48,014 nucleotides of DNA, taken from assembly GCA_964475755.1 (NCBI GenBank), contig CAYYXR010000022.1, forward strand, positions 1-48,014, in the 5' to 3' direction. This document shows positions 8,376-16,216 of the stretch, one piece after another. Within the stretch, counting starts at the first letter, position 1; every line of letters starts with the position of its first letter. A model generated the notes under the pieces. That model saw only the letters and a program-made list of their open reading frames with translations. It searched no databases and was not told the DNA's origin. Position numbers and translations under genes: made by a program. This DNA is from UBA11612 sp964475755 (GTDB taxonomy: Bacteria; Pseudomonadota; Alphaproteobacteria; Rhodospirillales; Rhodospirillaceae).

Positions 8376-9914
8376 ATGAACGCCGACCCTTCACAGCCTG
8401 AAGCCACCGGCATCGCGCGCATCGCGATCGTCGTTTCCGTCATGCTGGCGATGATGCTCGAGATCATCGACATGACCGTCGTCAATGTCTCCCTGCCACA
8501 TATCATGGGCAGCTTCGGCGCAACCACCGATCAAGTCACGTGGGTGGTAACGTCCTATATGGTTTCGGCCGCCGTCATCATGCCCCTGACCGGCTACTTA
8601 AGCAGTAAACTCGGCCGGCGCCGTTTGCTTTTGCTCAATATCGGCGGGTTCATGGCCGCCTCCGCAGCCTGCGGCGCGGCGCAGTCTTTGGAACAACTCG
8701 TGCTGTTTCGCATTTTGCAGGGCATGGCCGGCGCGACCATGGCTCCCCTTGCCCAATCGACGATCATGAGCATGTTTACCCGCGAACAGCGCGGCAGCGG
8801 CATGGCCATTTGGGGATTGGGAATGATGGTTGCGCCAGTGATGGGGCCGACAGTTGGCGGTTACATCACTGAAGCCCTGAATTGGCGCTGGATATTTTAT
8901 GTGAACATTCCCGTCGGACTGTTTGCCCTTCTCCTGGCATCGGCCTTCGTTCCCGAAGTGGCCGGCAAGCGCGCACGCACCGATTGGAAGGGCCTCGTCC
9001 TCATGATCATCGCTGTGGGATCATTGCAGCTGATGCTCGATCTTGGCCATTCGAAGGATTGGTTCAGCTCAGAACTCATTCAGCTCCTTGCGGTCATCGC
9101 GCTTGTAGGCGGTCTTGCTTTCGCCGGTCATGCCTGGGGCAGGCCGGGCGCAATCGTGAACCTCAGTGTCTATAGGGATCTGAACTTCGCCACGGCATCG
9201 GCTATGGTTGCAGCCTTCGGCATGAGCGTCTTCGGCATCATGACCATTCTGCCGATTATGGTGCAAAGTGTGATGGGATATCCCGCCGACGTTGCTGGAC
9301 TTATTATGGCGCCGCGCGGGCTGGCCGTTGCCGTTTCAATGTTCATGGTCGGCCGTCTTATAAACAAGGTCGATCCACGCGCGCTGATGTTCGTCGGCGC
9401 CCTTCTGATTGCCGGCGGCACCTACATTTATGTTCTTCTCCCATTGGATTCGAGCGCAGGATGGATTGTCATTCCATCCATTGTGCAAGGCATGGGAATG
9501 GGGCTGTTCTTCATTCCCTCCTCAACTATCGCCTACGAGACATTGCCCAGACATATGATGGATGGTGCCGCCGGCATGTTCGCTTTGGTGCGTTCCATCG
9601 GCGGTTCGATAGGGATCGCGGCCATGGCGACTTTGGTGGCGCACCGCGGCGAGTACCACTGGCAGGTTCTGCGTGATCACATAACGCCTTACAATCCACA
9701 GCTTCATCAATGGTTGGGGGAGCAAGGCATGACGCTGAACGACCCCATGGCCGGCCCGCGCTTGGTGGGCGAAGTGATGATTCAAACTCAAATGCTTGCG
9801 TTTGGAGACGCTTTTCTGTCCATGTCCGCCGTTATTGTTGCTATGGCGTTTTTGGTGTTGTTCATGCGCCACCCGTACAAAACTTCTCGCCCATTAGAAG
9901 TGTCCGCGCATTAG
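8376..9914 (+). CDS. DHA2-family MFS multidrug transporter (EmrB/QacA type)
   Basis: 512-residue inner-membrane proton antiporter with about 14 hydrophobic segments. Diagnostic motifs are IIDMTVVNVSLP in TM1, GYLSSKLGRRR in the TM2-3 loop (motif A) and the motif C segment with VMGPTVGGYI, followed by NWRWIFYVNIPVG. These are characteristic of EmrB-like drug:H+ antiporter 2 transporters. It follows the EmrA-like adaptor by 18 bp and is surely co-transcribed with it. The last residues (HPYKTSRPLEVSAH) form a short cytosolic tail. There is no strong ribosome-binding site directly before ATG 8376, so coupling to the upstream gene is likely. Confidence 0.92.
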   Translation: MNADPSQPEATGIARIAIVVSVMLAMMLEIIDMTVVNVSLPHIMGSFGATTDQVTWVVTSYMVSAAVIMPLTGYLSSKLGRRRLLLLNIGGFMAASAACGAAQSLEQLVLFRILQGMAGATMAPLAQSTIMSMFTREQRGSGMAIWGLGMMVAPVMGPTVGGYITEALNWRWIFYVNIPVGLFALLLASAFVPEVAGKRARTDWKGLVLMIIAVGSLQLMLDLGHSKDWFSSELIQLLAVIALVGGLAFAGHAWGRPGAIVNLSVYRDLNFATASAMVAAFGMSVFGIMTILPIMVQSVMGYPADVAGLIMAPRGLAVAVSMFMVGRLINKVDPRALMFVGALLIAGGTYIYVLLPLDSSAGWIVIPSIVQGMGMGLFFIPSSTIAYETLPRHMMDGAAGMFALVRSIGGSIGIAAMATLVAHRGEYHWQVLRDHITPYNPQLHQWLGEQGMTLNDPMAGPRLVGEVMIQTQMLAFGDAFLSMSAVIVAMAFLVLFMRHPYKTSRPLEVSAH

Positions 9915-10002
9915 CACTCATTGGATGGTGATGCCAAAACGTTGACTCTGAAACAAATGCATCACGCGATTCTTGCTCCCCTGGATTCTCTCTGGCACGA
10001 TT

Positions 10003-10022
10003 CTTTTGCGCGTGTGCAAAAG
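10003..10022 (+). other. Short hairpin between the MFS gene and usg-like gene
   Basis: CTTTTGC at 10003-10009 and GCAAAAG at 10016-10022 form a 7-bp stem with a 6-nt loop in the 157-bp gap, about 90 bp after the transporter stop. The following bases are CCGCCGCGTTTTATT, a weak T-run, so it could be a poor terminator. It is seen in the sequence but its function is unproven. Confidence 0.3.
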
Positions 10023-10071
10023 CCGCCGCGTTTTATTGGTAGAACGTGACGCAATCGTCCAAGGAGAGTAG

Positions 10072-10335
10072 ATGTCCAGTTTGGAGATGCAGTTAGAAAA
10101 TTACCGTCTCACCACCGCTCAAATTTTTTACCACATGCCCGATCATCCAAAGCTCCTGCAGGAATTCATCTGGCAAGAACTCGATCTGGCCCCGAAATTT
10201 CCAGTCCTCACAAAATTTCTGAATTTCTGGGAGAGCAATCTCGACGGAAAGCTTCATTCCGTAACCGTCGGTCAGACCCAACTCATCTCACCGTCGGAAT
10301 TCAGAAACGTGGACGGTCTGCTGCGCGTCCACTGA
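10072..10335 (+). CDS. Usg-like family protein
   Basis: 87-residue protein that matches the alphaproteobacterial Usg family from memory of its conserved core: LTTAQIFYHMPDHPKLLQEF, QELDLAPKFPVLTKFLNFW, LDGKLHSV and the ending PSEFRNVDGLLRVH. The founding member lies upstream of trpFBA in Caulobacter; its role is unknown. Here there are no trp genes on either side, so it appears to be a single-gene unit. A good GGAGAG ribosome-binding site precedes ATG 10072. It converges on the tandem hydrolase gene, with 10 bp between their ends. Confidence 0.85.
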   Translation: MSSLEMQLENYRLTTAQIFYHMPDHPKLLQEFIWQELDLAPKFPVLTKFLNFWESNLDGKLHSVTVGQTQLISPSEFRNVDGLLRVH

Positions 10336-10345
10336 CGCAGGCGCG

Positions 10346-12148
10346 CTAGAAGTTTTTGTTTAGCCACGCGGCAATGTCTTCGGTCGTGCGGGTTTCAAAG
10401 TCATCAAAGGCATTGGTGGCCCCATCCGGACCGCCGTAAAAGATGTACTCGGCCTTCTCACCGGCGGCCTCGCTGAACTCGATCAGATACGCGCCTTGCA
10501 TGAATGGATCGCGCGAGCCGCCCAATGCCAGAACCGGAATATCCAAATCCGCGACAAGGCGTTTATGCACGGCCTTGGACGCCGGTCCCCAATAACTCAA
10601 GAAACTATCGGCGTGATAATAAGTAAACCCGGCGCCGGGAATGGCCAGGTACATCGGCTGGCGCGGGTCTTCGTCGTAAGCCGCCTGCGGGAACGGCGCC
10701 GTGATCAGATGCGAGTCACCCTTGTTGTCGCGCACCGCTTCTTGCGCCTCCAGCACCGTTCGCACGTAGCGGTCCTCGCCCATGGCCAACCTGGCATGGC
10801 GCGGCATATCGCGCATGGGCGCGAGGTATACAGCACCCTTTATGCGGTCATCGCCGGTTTCATTCAGATAATAGCTGAACCAAAGACTTCCCGTGGAATG
10901 ACCGGCGGCAATGAGCGGACCGTAATTGCCGCGCGACATAAAATCGACCCAAGCGGCGATATCATCCGGCACACTCTCCAGCGTGCCCGCGACGATGCCG
11001 CGAAACCCAGACGAACGCGTTTGAAAAGCAAGCGCTGTGTACCCCTGCTGGGCAAGACTCCGGCCTAGCCAATGGGACACCGAACGCATGACATCACCGG
11101 TCCAGCCATGGGCGATCAGGACGGCCGGTTTGTTTTGTCCACCTGAAGGCGAAACAGGCTCATACAGAATGCCGGACAGCGGCGATCCGTCGCGCGCCGT
11201 GACACTCACGACTTTGGTATTGATCCGCGCAACCGGCGTGATCCCTAAACCTGACAGCCAGTTCGCGGTATCGGCCGCCAGCGTATCACGCGCGCCTTTG
11301 AAATCGTGGCCCGTACGCGCGTAGGTTTTTGTGTCCGCTTGCGGCGAAAGGAACGCGAGAGATTTAAGCTGATCCAACCGCCCTTTGGCGACGCTGGGGT
11401 CTTGCGCACCGGCGGCGATAAACAGGGGCGCATCGATGCCTGCAAGATTGGCCGTCAGGGAGGTTTTTGCGGTCGGTCCGTACCAATCGAGAAAAGCCGT
11501 CGGCGTAAAGATCAATCCGCCGCCCAGATTGATGAACACCCCGCGCCCGCCGTCCTTCAGGGCTTGGGAGGCCATGTCCACGGTGTCCCAATATTTATCT
11601 TCGCCCGCTTCATCGCGCCAGGCTTCGGCAAGGTTGGGACTTGGAGAGTAAAAGATCACCGCGCGTATGCGATCGTCGCCGGTCTCCACCAGATAGCGCG
11701 CCGCCAGCAGCGTGCCTAGGCCGTGACCGGAAAGAACGACGTCTGTAAACCCGCGCAAGACCAGCATGTCGATGGCCGCGCGGACATCGGCGATGGCATC
11801 GTCGAATTCACTAAAGGCATAAGACTGCACATAGCGCGTTTCCAAACTGAGATTGACGTAGCCTTGCTGCGCCAATCCTTCAGCGGCAAAGCGGGCGGCA
11901 TCATCGGCGCGCAAGGAACTGGTGCCGGGACCGTCGGGCAGATGCAGAATGGCCGGCCCGCCGGAATAAGCCCCGCCGGCCGGCGCAGTGAATACTGAGG
12001 GCAGATGCAAGCCGTCGGCGGTGGTCACCGTTACGATTTCCTGAGTGGTTGAGCTTGCCTGTTGGGCCTGGGCGTCAAAACACAGACACACCGGCAGCAT
12101 GGCCAGTACGGCAAGAGTCCCAGCAATGATATTCGAAAGCCGCGTCAT
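10346..12148 (-). CDS. Exported tandem alpha/beta hydrolase with two complementary degenerate triads
   Basis: 600-residue exported protein (signal peptide MTRLSNIIAGTLAVLAMLPV...AQAQ) made of two alpha/beta-hydrolase domains, roughly residues 38-305 and 310-600. The domains are an internal duplication: after each nucleophile elbow comes the same pattern, GHGLG...ETGDDRIR in domain 1 and GHSTG...ETGDDRIK in domain 2. In domain 1 the nucleophile position is Gly143 (GHGLG) instead of Ser, although the Asp (AGAQD) and His281 (TGHDF) remain. In domain 2 Ser418 (GHSTG) and an Asp (GGSRD) are present, but the His position, aligned through the shared Phe two residues later, is Asn579. So neither domain has a complete Ser-Asp-His triad. 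Activity and substrate are unknown. Confidence 0.8.
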   Translation of the reverse strand: MTRLSNIIAGTLAVLAMLPVCLCFDAQAQQASSTTQEIVTVTTADGLHLPSVFTAPAGGAYSGGPAILHLPDGPGTSSLRADDAARFAAEGLAQQGYVNLSLETRYVQSYAFSEFDDAIADVRAAIDMLVLRGFTDVVLSGHGLGTLLAARYLVETGDDRIRAVIFYSPSPNLAEAWRDEAGEDKYWDTVDMASQALKDGGRGVFINLGGGLIFTPTAFLDWYGPTAKTSLTANLAGIDAPLFIAAGAQDPSVAKGRLDQLKSLAFLSPQADTKTYARTGHDFKGARDTLAADTANWLSGLGITPVARINTKVVSVTARDGSPLSGILYEPVSPSGGQNKPAVLIAHGWTGDVMRSVSHWLGRSLAQQGYTALAFQTRSSGFRGIVAGTLESVPDDIAAWVDFMSRGNYGPLIAAGHSTGSLWFSYYLNETGDDRIKGAVYLAPMRDMPRHARLAMGEDRYVRTVLEAQEAVRDNKGDSHLITAPFPQAAYDEDPRQPMYLAIPGAGFTYYHADSFLSYWGPASKAVHKRLVADLDIPVLALGGSRDPFMQGAYLIEFSEAAGEKAEYIFYGGPDGATNAFDDFETRTTEDIAAWLNKNF

Positions 12149-12322
12149 CGCCCCTATGGCATCGATCCTCGCCGCAATGTTGTCGCCGACTGTGGAACGG
12201 GGACGGGACGCTCCCAGTTGTGCGGCCTTACGGCGGACGCCATTCCCGGTTGGTTAAACGTCGCGCCAACCTTAGCGCCGCACCGAATCAAGCGCAAAGG
12301 TCAGCACCGGTGAATTTGTTGT

Positions 12323-12328
12323 TATACT
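12323..12328 (+). promoter_or_regulatory. Candidate -10 box for mnmC
   Basis: TATACT sits 32 bp before the mnmC start, giving a short leader of about 25 nt. I see no convincing -35 hexamer at 16-18 bp upstream, so the assignment is tentative. The 211-bp divergent gap must also hold the hydrolase promoter on the other strand. Confidence 0.4.
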
Positions 12329-12359
12329 AAGGCGAAAATATGTTCGGGGGATCATCAGA

Positions 12360-14387
12360 ATGCCGGAAGAGGTCGCGCCGCGCGGCCGTGCGTTGCCGAG
12401 CCCAGGACTGGCCTGGGCGCCGGGCCGCGTGCCCGTGGCCGAGCGTTTCGGCGACGTTTATTACAGCCGGGAGGACGGCCTTGCGGAATCCAGGTACGTT
12501 TTTCTGGACGGCTGCAGCCTGCCGGGTGCCTGGCAGGACGGCCACGATTATACGATTTGCGAGCTCGGCTTCGGCACTGGACTGAACTTTCTGGCCACTT
12601 GGGACGCGTGGCGGCGCAGACGCGTGAAAAATGCGCGGCTGCATTACATCGCGGTCGAAGGGTTTCCGCTTCTCCAAAGTGAACTCAGCGAGGCTTTGGA
12701 AACATGGCCGGAACTGCACACCCTTGTACGCGGATTGAAGCGCGCTTATCCGCAGCCGCAGCGGGGGTTTATGCGCGTGTTTCCGCACATCCCCGGCGAC
12801 GATGCCGTTAATGGTATTTCGCTGACTCTGCTGTTCGGCGACGCGCTGGAGATGCTCACCCAACTCGAAGCGCGGGTGGACGCGTGGTTTCTCGACGGCT
12901 TCGCGCCGGACCGTAATCCGGACATGTGGCGCGCGGAAGTGTTCAAACAAATCGCGCGGCTCTCCCATACCGATCACGGCGGCTCGTGCCTTGCGACGTT
13001 CAGTGCGGCAAGCGAGGTGCGGCGCGGGCTCGATGCGGCGGGCTTCGATGTTTCAAAAGTCGCCGGGTTCGGCAAGAAGCGGGAGATGATCCGCGCACGA
13101 TTTCGCGGCGGCGTGCAAACCGAAACCCTTTTGCAGCCTTGGTTCGCACATCCGCCCAGTTCCCACGGCAAGCGCGGTCATGCGGCGGTTATCGGCGCGG
13201 GCATTGCCGGGGCGAGCGCCGCCTATGCGCTGAACAAACGCGGCTGGCGCACCACCATCATCGAGCGGCGCGGCAAGATCGCGGCGGAAACATCGGGCAA
13301 TCCGGTCGGCATTCTGTTGCCGCGCTTGACCGCTTCACCCGATGCGCTGGATGGAAAGTTTTACGCGGCGGCGTGGCCGTTTGTGCTGAATGATTTGGAG
13401 ACTCTTGCGGAGGCGAACACCGCGTTTTTCCGCGACCGCTGCGGCGTGCTTCAGCTGGCGACGGATGAAAAAGAATCCGCGCGGCAAGAAAGTATTCTTG
13501 AGTCCGCAGTTCTGCCCGAACCATTTCTGTTCGGCGTTTCGGCCAAAGAAGCTTCGGACATTGCCAGCATCAAGCTCGAGCGCGGCGCGCTGTATTTTCC
13601 CAACGGCGGATGGGTGCGCCCGCGCATGCTGTGTGAAATGCTTGCACAAAATTCAAACGTATTTCTCAACACCGATGCGGTCTCGCTGACTCATACGCAC
13701 GGCCTCTGGCAAATCGCAAACGGCAGCGGGAACGTCATTACTCAAGCTGATGCCGTAATTCTTGCAAACGGACTCGGCACGAGTTCCATTCCGTTTACTT
13801 CATGGCTGCCGCTGGCCGCGCGCCGGGGACAAATCAGCATGGTGCCGCCCACGGCGATGAGCGCAAATTTGCGCACGGTGTTGTCCTTCGGTGCGTATAT
13901 CACGCCGCAAAGCCGCGGCGCGCATTCCATCGGCGCGACATTTGACGTCACCGACGCGGCAAGAAGCGACGACGTTGCCGCGAACAGCACTGATGATGCG
14001 CGCAATATCGAGGCCATCAACGCGGTTTTACCGGACCTGTTGGATGCAGACTCACTCGCGGGCGTGCACGGGCGTGCGGGCGTGCGCTGCACCTCGCCCG
14101 ATCACTTGCCCATGTGCGGGCCGGTGCCTGATCAAGGCGCGTATCTGTCTGATTTTGCGGAAGTGAGGCACGGCCATCCGTGGGCGAAATATCCGCCGGC
14201 GGCGTATCAAGCAGGATTGTATGTGCTCACCGCGCTCGGCTCGCGCGGGTTTACGGCCGCCGCACTCAGTGCCGAGATTTTGGCCGCGCATATCACCGGT
14301 GAGCCGTGGCCGTTGGAGCGTGATGTGATGACCGCGCTGCACCCCGGGCGTTTTCTTGTGCGCGATCTCAAACGGCGCGAGGCGTAA
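12360..14387 (+). CDS. mnmC: Bifunctional tRNA U34 modification enzyme MnmC
   Basis: 675-residue fusion that completes mnm5s2U at wobble position 34 of certain tRNAs. The N-terminal domain (about 1-255) is the MnmD SAM-dependent methyltransferase, with CELGFGTGLNFL as the SAM motif and the family signature DAWFLDGFAPDRNPDMW. The C-terminal domain is the FAD-dependent oxidase that removes the carboxymethyl group; its dinucleotide-binding motif GAGIAG lies near residue 278, and a second FAD contact (ALGSRGFTAAALSAE) lies close to the end. Length and order match the fused enterobacterial-type MnmC. ATG 12360 follows GGGGG at 12346-12350. No frameshift or missing motif is seen. Confidence 0.93.
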   Translation: MPEEVAPRGRALPSPGLAWAPGRVPVAERFGDVYYSREDGLAESRYVFLDGCSLPGAWQDGHDYTICELGFGTGLNFLATWDAWRRRRVKNARLHYIAVEGFPLLQSELSEALETWPELHTLVRGLKRAYPQPQRGFMRVFPHIPGDDAVNGISLTLLFGDALEMLTQLEARVDAWFLDGFAPDRNPDMWRAEVFKQIARLSHTDHGGSCLATFSAASEVRRGLDAAGFDVSKVAGFGKKREMIRARFRGGVQTETLLQPWFAHPPSSHGKRGHAAVIGAGIAGASAAYALNKRGWRTTIIERRGKIAAETSGNPVGILLPRLTASPDALDGKFYAAAWPFVLNDLETLAEANTAFFRDRCGVLQLATDEKESARQESILESAVLPEPFLFGVSAKEASDIASIKLERGALYFPNGGWVRPRMLCEMLAQNSNVFLNTDAVSLTHTHGLWQIANGSGNVITQADAVILANGLGTSSIPFTSWLPLAARRGQISMVPPTAMSANLRTVLSFGAYITPQSRGAHSIGATFDVTDAARSDDVAANSTDDARNIEAINAVLPDLLDADSLAGVHGRAGVRCTSPDHLPMCGPVPDQGAYLSDFAEVRHGHPWAKYPPAAYQAGLYVLTALGSRGFTAAALSAEILAAHITGEPWPLERDVMTALHPGRFLVRDLKRREA

Positions 14388-14543
14388 GTCTGCGCGGATT
14401 TTCTATTGATTTACGGCGGAATAGAGCCGTTTAGCCGTGCGCGCTACGCCGGTTCACCGTGCATGTTGTGCGCAGGTTTCACGGTTTTAGGTGCAAAAAG
14501 CCACGGTTTTGATGTGGTGAAGAGTGCGTTTTGGAGGTTGAGA

Positions 14544-14639
14544 CGGGAAACTGGGGCCAGGATCGAATTTCGGGGTCTATCTGTGCGCGGACGGGCGGAT
14601 AGCGATGGTCGAATACCCGACCCTGACCTCAATTTCCCG
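14544..14639. repeat. Imperfect long inverted repeat (22-nt arms)
   Basis: The arm at 14544-14565 and the reverse complement of 14618-14639 agree at 18 of 22 positions by my reading, both starting CGGGAAA. The loop is 52 nt. The four differences include one that would be a G-U pair in a plus-strand RNA and three that would be G-U pairs in a minus-strand RNA, so a folded minus-strand RNA is slightly favoured. It could be a palindromic mobile element or a structured RNA; I recognise no family. Confidence 0.6.
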
Positions 14640-14730
14640 CAGGCGTGTTATTCAAATCAGGTGCTCTTAACGAGGCTGCCGAAGCGAGGTTCCCGAGATA
14701 ACCGTTTTGCGTTCGTTTTTTAGCGGAAGG

Positions 14731-14802
14731 GTCTTCTCCCGCCCGGCGCCGGGCCGGGGCCTTGCGGCATGTACGCCCTGGGCGCGGCGGGCGGGAGAAG
14801 AC
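14731..14802. repeat. Large GC-rich hairpin with perfect 15-bp outer stem
   Basis: GTCTTCTCCCGCCCG at 14731-14745 is the exact reverse complement of 14788-14802. Inside it GCGCC (14746-14750) pairs with 14781-14785, and GGGC (14751-14754) pairs with 14775-14778. AAGG/CCTT at 14727-14730 and 14808-14811 can extend the base. A TTTTTT run lies just before it, which on the minus strand would follow the hairpin, so it could terminate leftward transcription. It is also compatible with a REP-like palindromic element. Confidence 0.65.
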
Positions 14803-14935
14803 AAAGACCTTGAACCATCACCGGGGTAGGAAATGACTCGTGGCAGTGAGGGACAAGGCCGTATCACAAGGTCTTCCTGAACACGGTCTCGGGGTTGGCA
14901 TATGCCTGTACGTTGCTACACTCCATTTTCGTTAT

Positions 14936-14952
14936 GTGGGAATTATTCCCAC
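14936..14952. promoter_or_regulatory. Operator-like palindrome 1 upstream of DUF6502
   Basis: GTGGGAATTATTCCCAC is a perfect inverted repeat of 8-bp arms around one central base. Its near copy lies exactly 63 bp downstream, centre to centre, about six helical turns. This is the classic geometry for cooperative binding of a dimeric regulator. The regulator is not identified. Confidence 0.6.
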
Positions 14953-14995
14953 GGACAAGGATAGGCTAGGACCGCATTACAGGCTTGTCAACATT

Positions 14996-15018
14996 TTTGT
15001 GGGAATTAATCCCACAAA
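14996..15018. promoter_or_regulatory. Operator-like palindrome 2 overlapping the putative promoter
   Basis: The core GTGGGAATTAATCCCAC at 14999-15015 is a near-perfect palindrome, and symmetric T and A residues extend it to 23 nt. It shares GTGGGAAT and CCCAC with palindrome 1. It lies where the -35 region of a promoter with TATACT at 15023-15028 would be, so binding would be expected to block or control transcription of the small ORF and the DUF6502 gene. Confidence 0.6.
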
Positions 15019-15022
15019 TAGG

Positions 15023-15028
15023 TATACT
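15023..15028 (+). promoter_or_regulatory. Candidate -10 box for the DUF6502 transcript
   Basis: TATACT follows palindrome 2. With a 17-bp spacer the -35 hexamer would fall inside the palindrome (TGGGAA, a poor match), fitting a regulated promoter. The start of transcription would be near 15035, about 35 nt before the small ORF. Confidence 0.45.
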
Positions 15029-15070
15029 GCGGCTTAAGGGGCAGAGTCGCCCCGGCTCCAATTTTTGAAG

Positions 15071-15196
15071 ATGCAACGCCGCCGCCCAACTCCGATGCCC
15101 AAACTGTACAAAACCCCGCTTAAACCCTTGCCCGACTCCCGCGCCCCGACCGGACGCTTGCCGATAGAACGCGTGATGATCGGAGCCGTGCGATGA
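15071..15196 (+). CDS. Possible 41-residue small protein coupled to DUF6502
   Basis: An ATG at 15071 opens a 41-codon frame (MQRRRPTPMPKLYKTPLKPL..., ending VMIGAVR). Its TGA overlaps the ATG of the DUF6502 gene (ATGA at 15193-15196), as expected for translational coupling. The peptide is basic and proline-rich, with a second Met at residue 9. There is no strong ribosome-binding site before either start, so it may be chance. It could serve as a leader that controls translation of the next gene. Confidence 0.3.
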   Translation: MQRRRPTPMPKLYKTPLKPLPDSRAPTGRLPIERVMIGAVR

Positions 15197-16086
15197 ACGC
15201 CGCACAGGTGAAAAAAAACGGCAAGCCGCTGAAGGCCGCCGTGGTGCGCGTGCTGCGCCCGCTGGTGCGGCTGCTGATCGCGAAAGGTGTCGGCCTGCCG
15301 TCGCTGATAGAGATGTTGAAGGAAATCTACATCGACATCGCGGTTTCGGAATTTCCGGTGAACGGAAAGCGGCAAACGGATTCGCGCGTGAGCCTGCTGA
15401 CGGGCGTTCACCGCAAAGACGTCAAACGGCTGCGCGAAGCGGCCGAACAAAACCCCACCAATGACAAAGATACCGGCGCGCCCCACTCTGTGGGCATCGG
15501 CGCGCTGGCGGTGGCGCGCTGGGTGGGATCGGAGGACACCACCGACGATCAGGGCCGGCCTCTCCCCCTCCCCCGCACAGGTCCATCATCCGGCGCGCCA
15601 TCTTTTGATTCGCTGATCGAAGGCATCACCAAAGACGTGCGCCCGCGCGCGGTGCTGGACGAATGGGTGCGCCTCGGCGTCGCAAGCCTGGATGAAGACG
15701 GCCGCGTGCATTTGAACCAAGCGGCGTTCGCCCCGGACAAAGGTTTTGATGAAAAGGCGTTCTTCCTGGGGCGCAACGTGCATGACCACCTGGCCGCCGC
15801 GGTGCGTAACCTGCTGGCCGAGGGCAATCCGTCGCTGGAGCGCAGCGTGCACTACAGCGATCTGACAAACGAATCGGTGGCCGAATTAAATGATGCCGCC
15901 GAGCGCGAGGGCATGCGGGCCCTTCTGGCTGTTAACCGGATGGCCCTGAAGCTGGCGGCCCAGGACAAGGGCAAACCCGGCGCCGACCGGCGCATGAATT
16001 TCGGGCTGTACTTTCATCAGGGCAGCAGTAATTTCAATACGTTAAGCGATGCTGCTGGAGCGGCGCCTGAAGAGACGGGCGAATAA
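15193..16086 (+). CDS. DUF6502 family protein
   Basis: 297-residue cytosolic protein recognised as DUF6502-like from its N-terminal half: a basic start, VVRVLRPLVRLLIAKGVGLP, a helix with LKEIYIDIAV, and DSRVSLLTGVHRKDVKRLRE. That segment looks like a winged-helix or helix-turn-helix unit. The C-terminal half has VHYSDLTNESVAELNDAAEREGMRALL and a polar tail. Members are often found beside DUF5666 proteins, and a DUF5666 lipoprotein gene follows here by 130 bp. No catalytic motif is visible. Because of the HTH-like region and the palindromes upstream, autoregulation is a plausible but untested idea. The function of the family is not known to me. Confidence 0.72.
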   Translation: MNAAQVKKNGKPLKAAVVRVLRPLVRLLIAKGVGLPSLIEMLKEIYIDIAVSEFPVNGKRQTDSRVSLLTGVHRKDVKRLREAAEQNPTNDKDTGAPHSVGIGALAVARWVGSEDTTDDQGRPLPLPRTGPSSGAPSFDSLIEGITKDVRPRAVLDEWVRLGVASLDEDGRVHLNQAAFAPDKGFDEKAFFLGRNVHDHLAAAVRNLLAEGNPSLERSVHYSDLTNESVAELNDAAEREGMRALLAVNRMALKLAAQDKGKPGADRRMNFGLYFHQGSSNFNTLSDAAGAAPEETGE

Positions 16087-16216
16087 ACCGCGATTTTGAA
16101 ACGTCTTTAGGGTATCAGGCGTTTGTATCAGTTGGAGAAAATGCCTCGAAAAGAACGTATTGCGGGGCTTGTATAAAGGTCGATCAGAGGACACGGGAAC
16201 GGATCGAAAGACCGGC

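Larger units (their letters stand above)
14388..15192. other. 805-bp non-coding region with several palindromes
   Basis: Between mnmC and the DUF6502 gene there is no convincing protein gene longer than about 41 codons. The region contains, left to right, an imperfect 22-nt inverted repeat, a T-rich stretch leading into a large GC-rich hairpin, two GTGGGAAT-type palindromes, a -10-like box and a small coupled ORF. A 105-codon open frame at 14406-14723 has no recognisable motif and is crossed by the first inverted repeat. The density of structure suggests regulatory or mobile palindromic DNA rather than a decayed gene. Confidence 0.6.

Noticed and set aside
14406..14723. 105-codon plus-strand frame after mnmC
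   Set aside because: No motif, no good ribosome-binding site, and the long inverted repeat lies in the middle of it.
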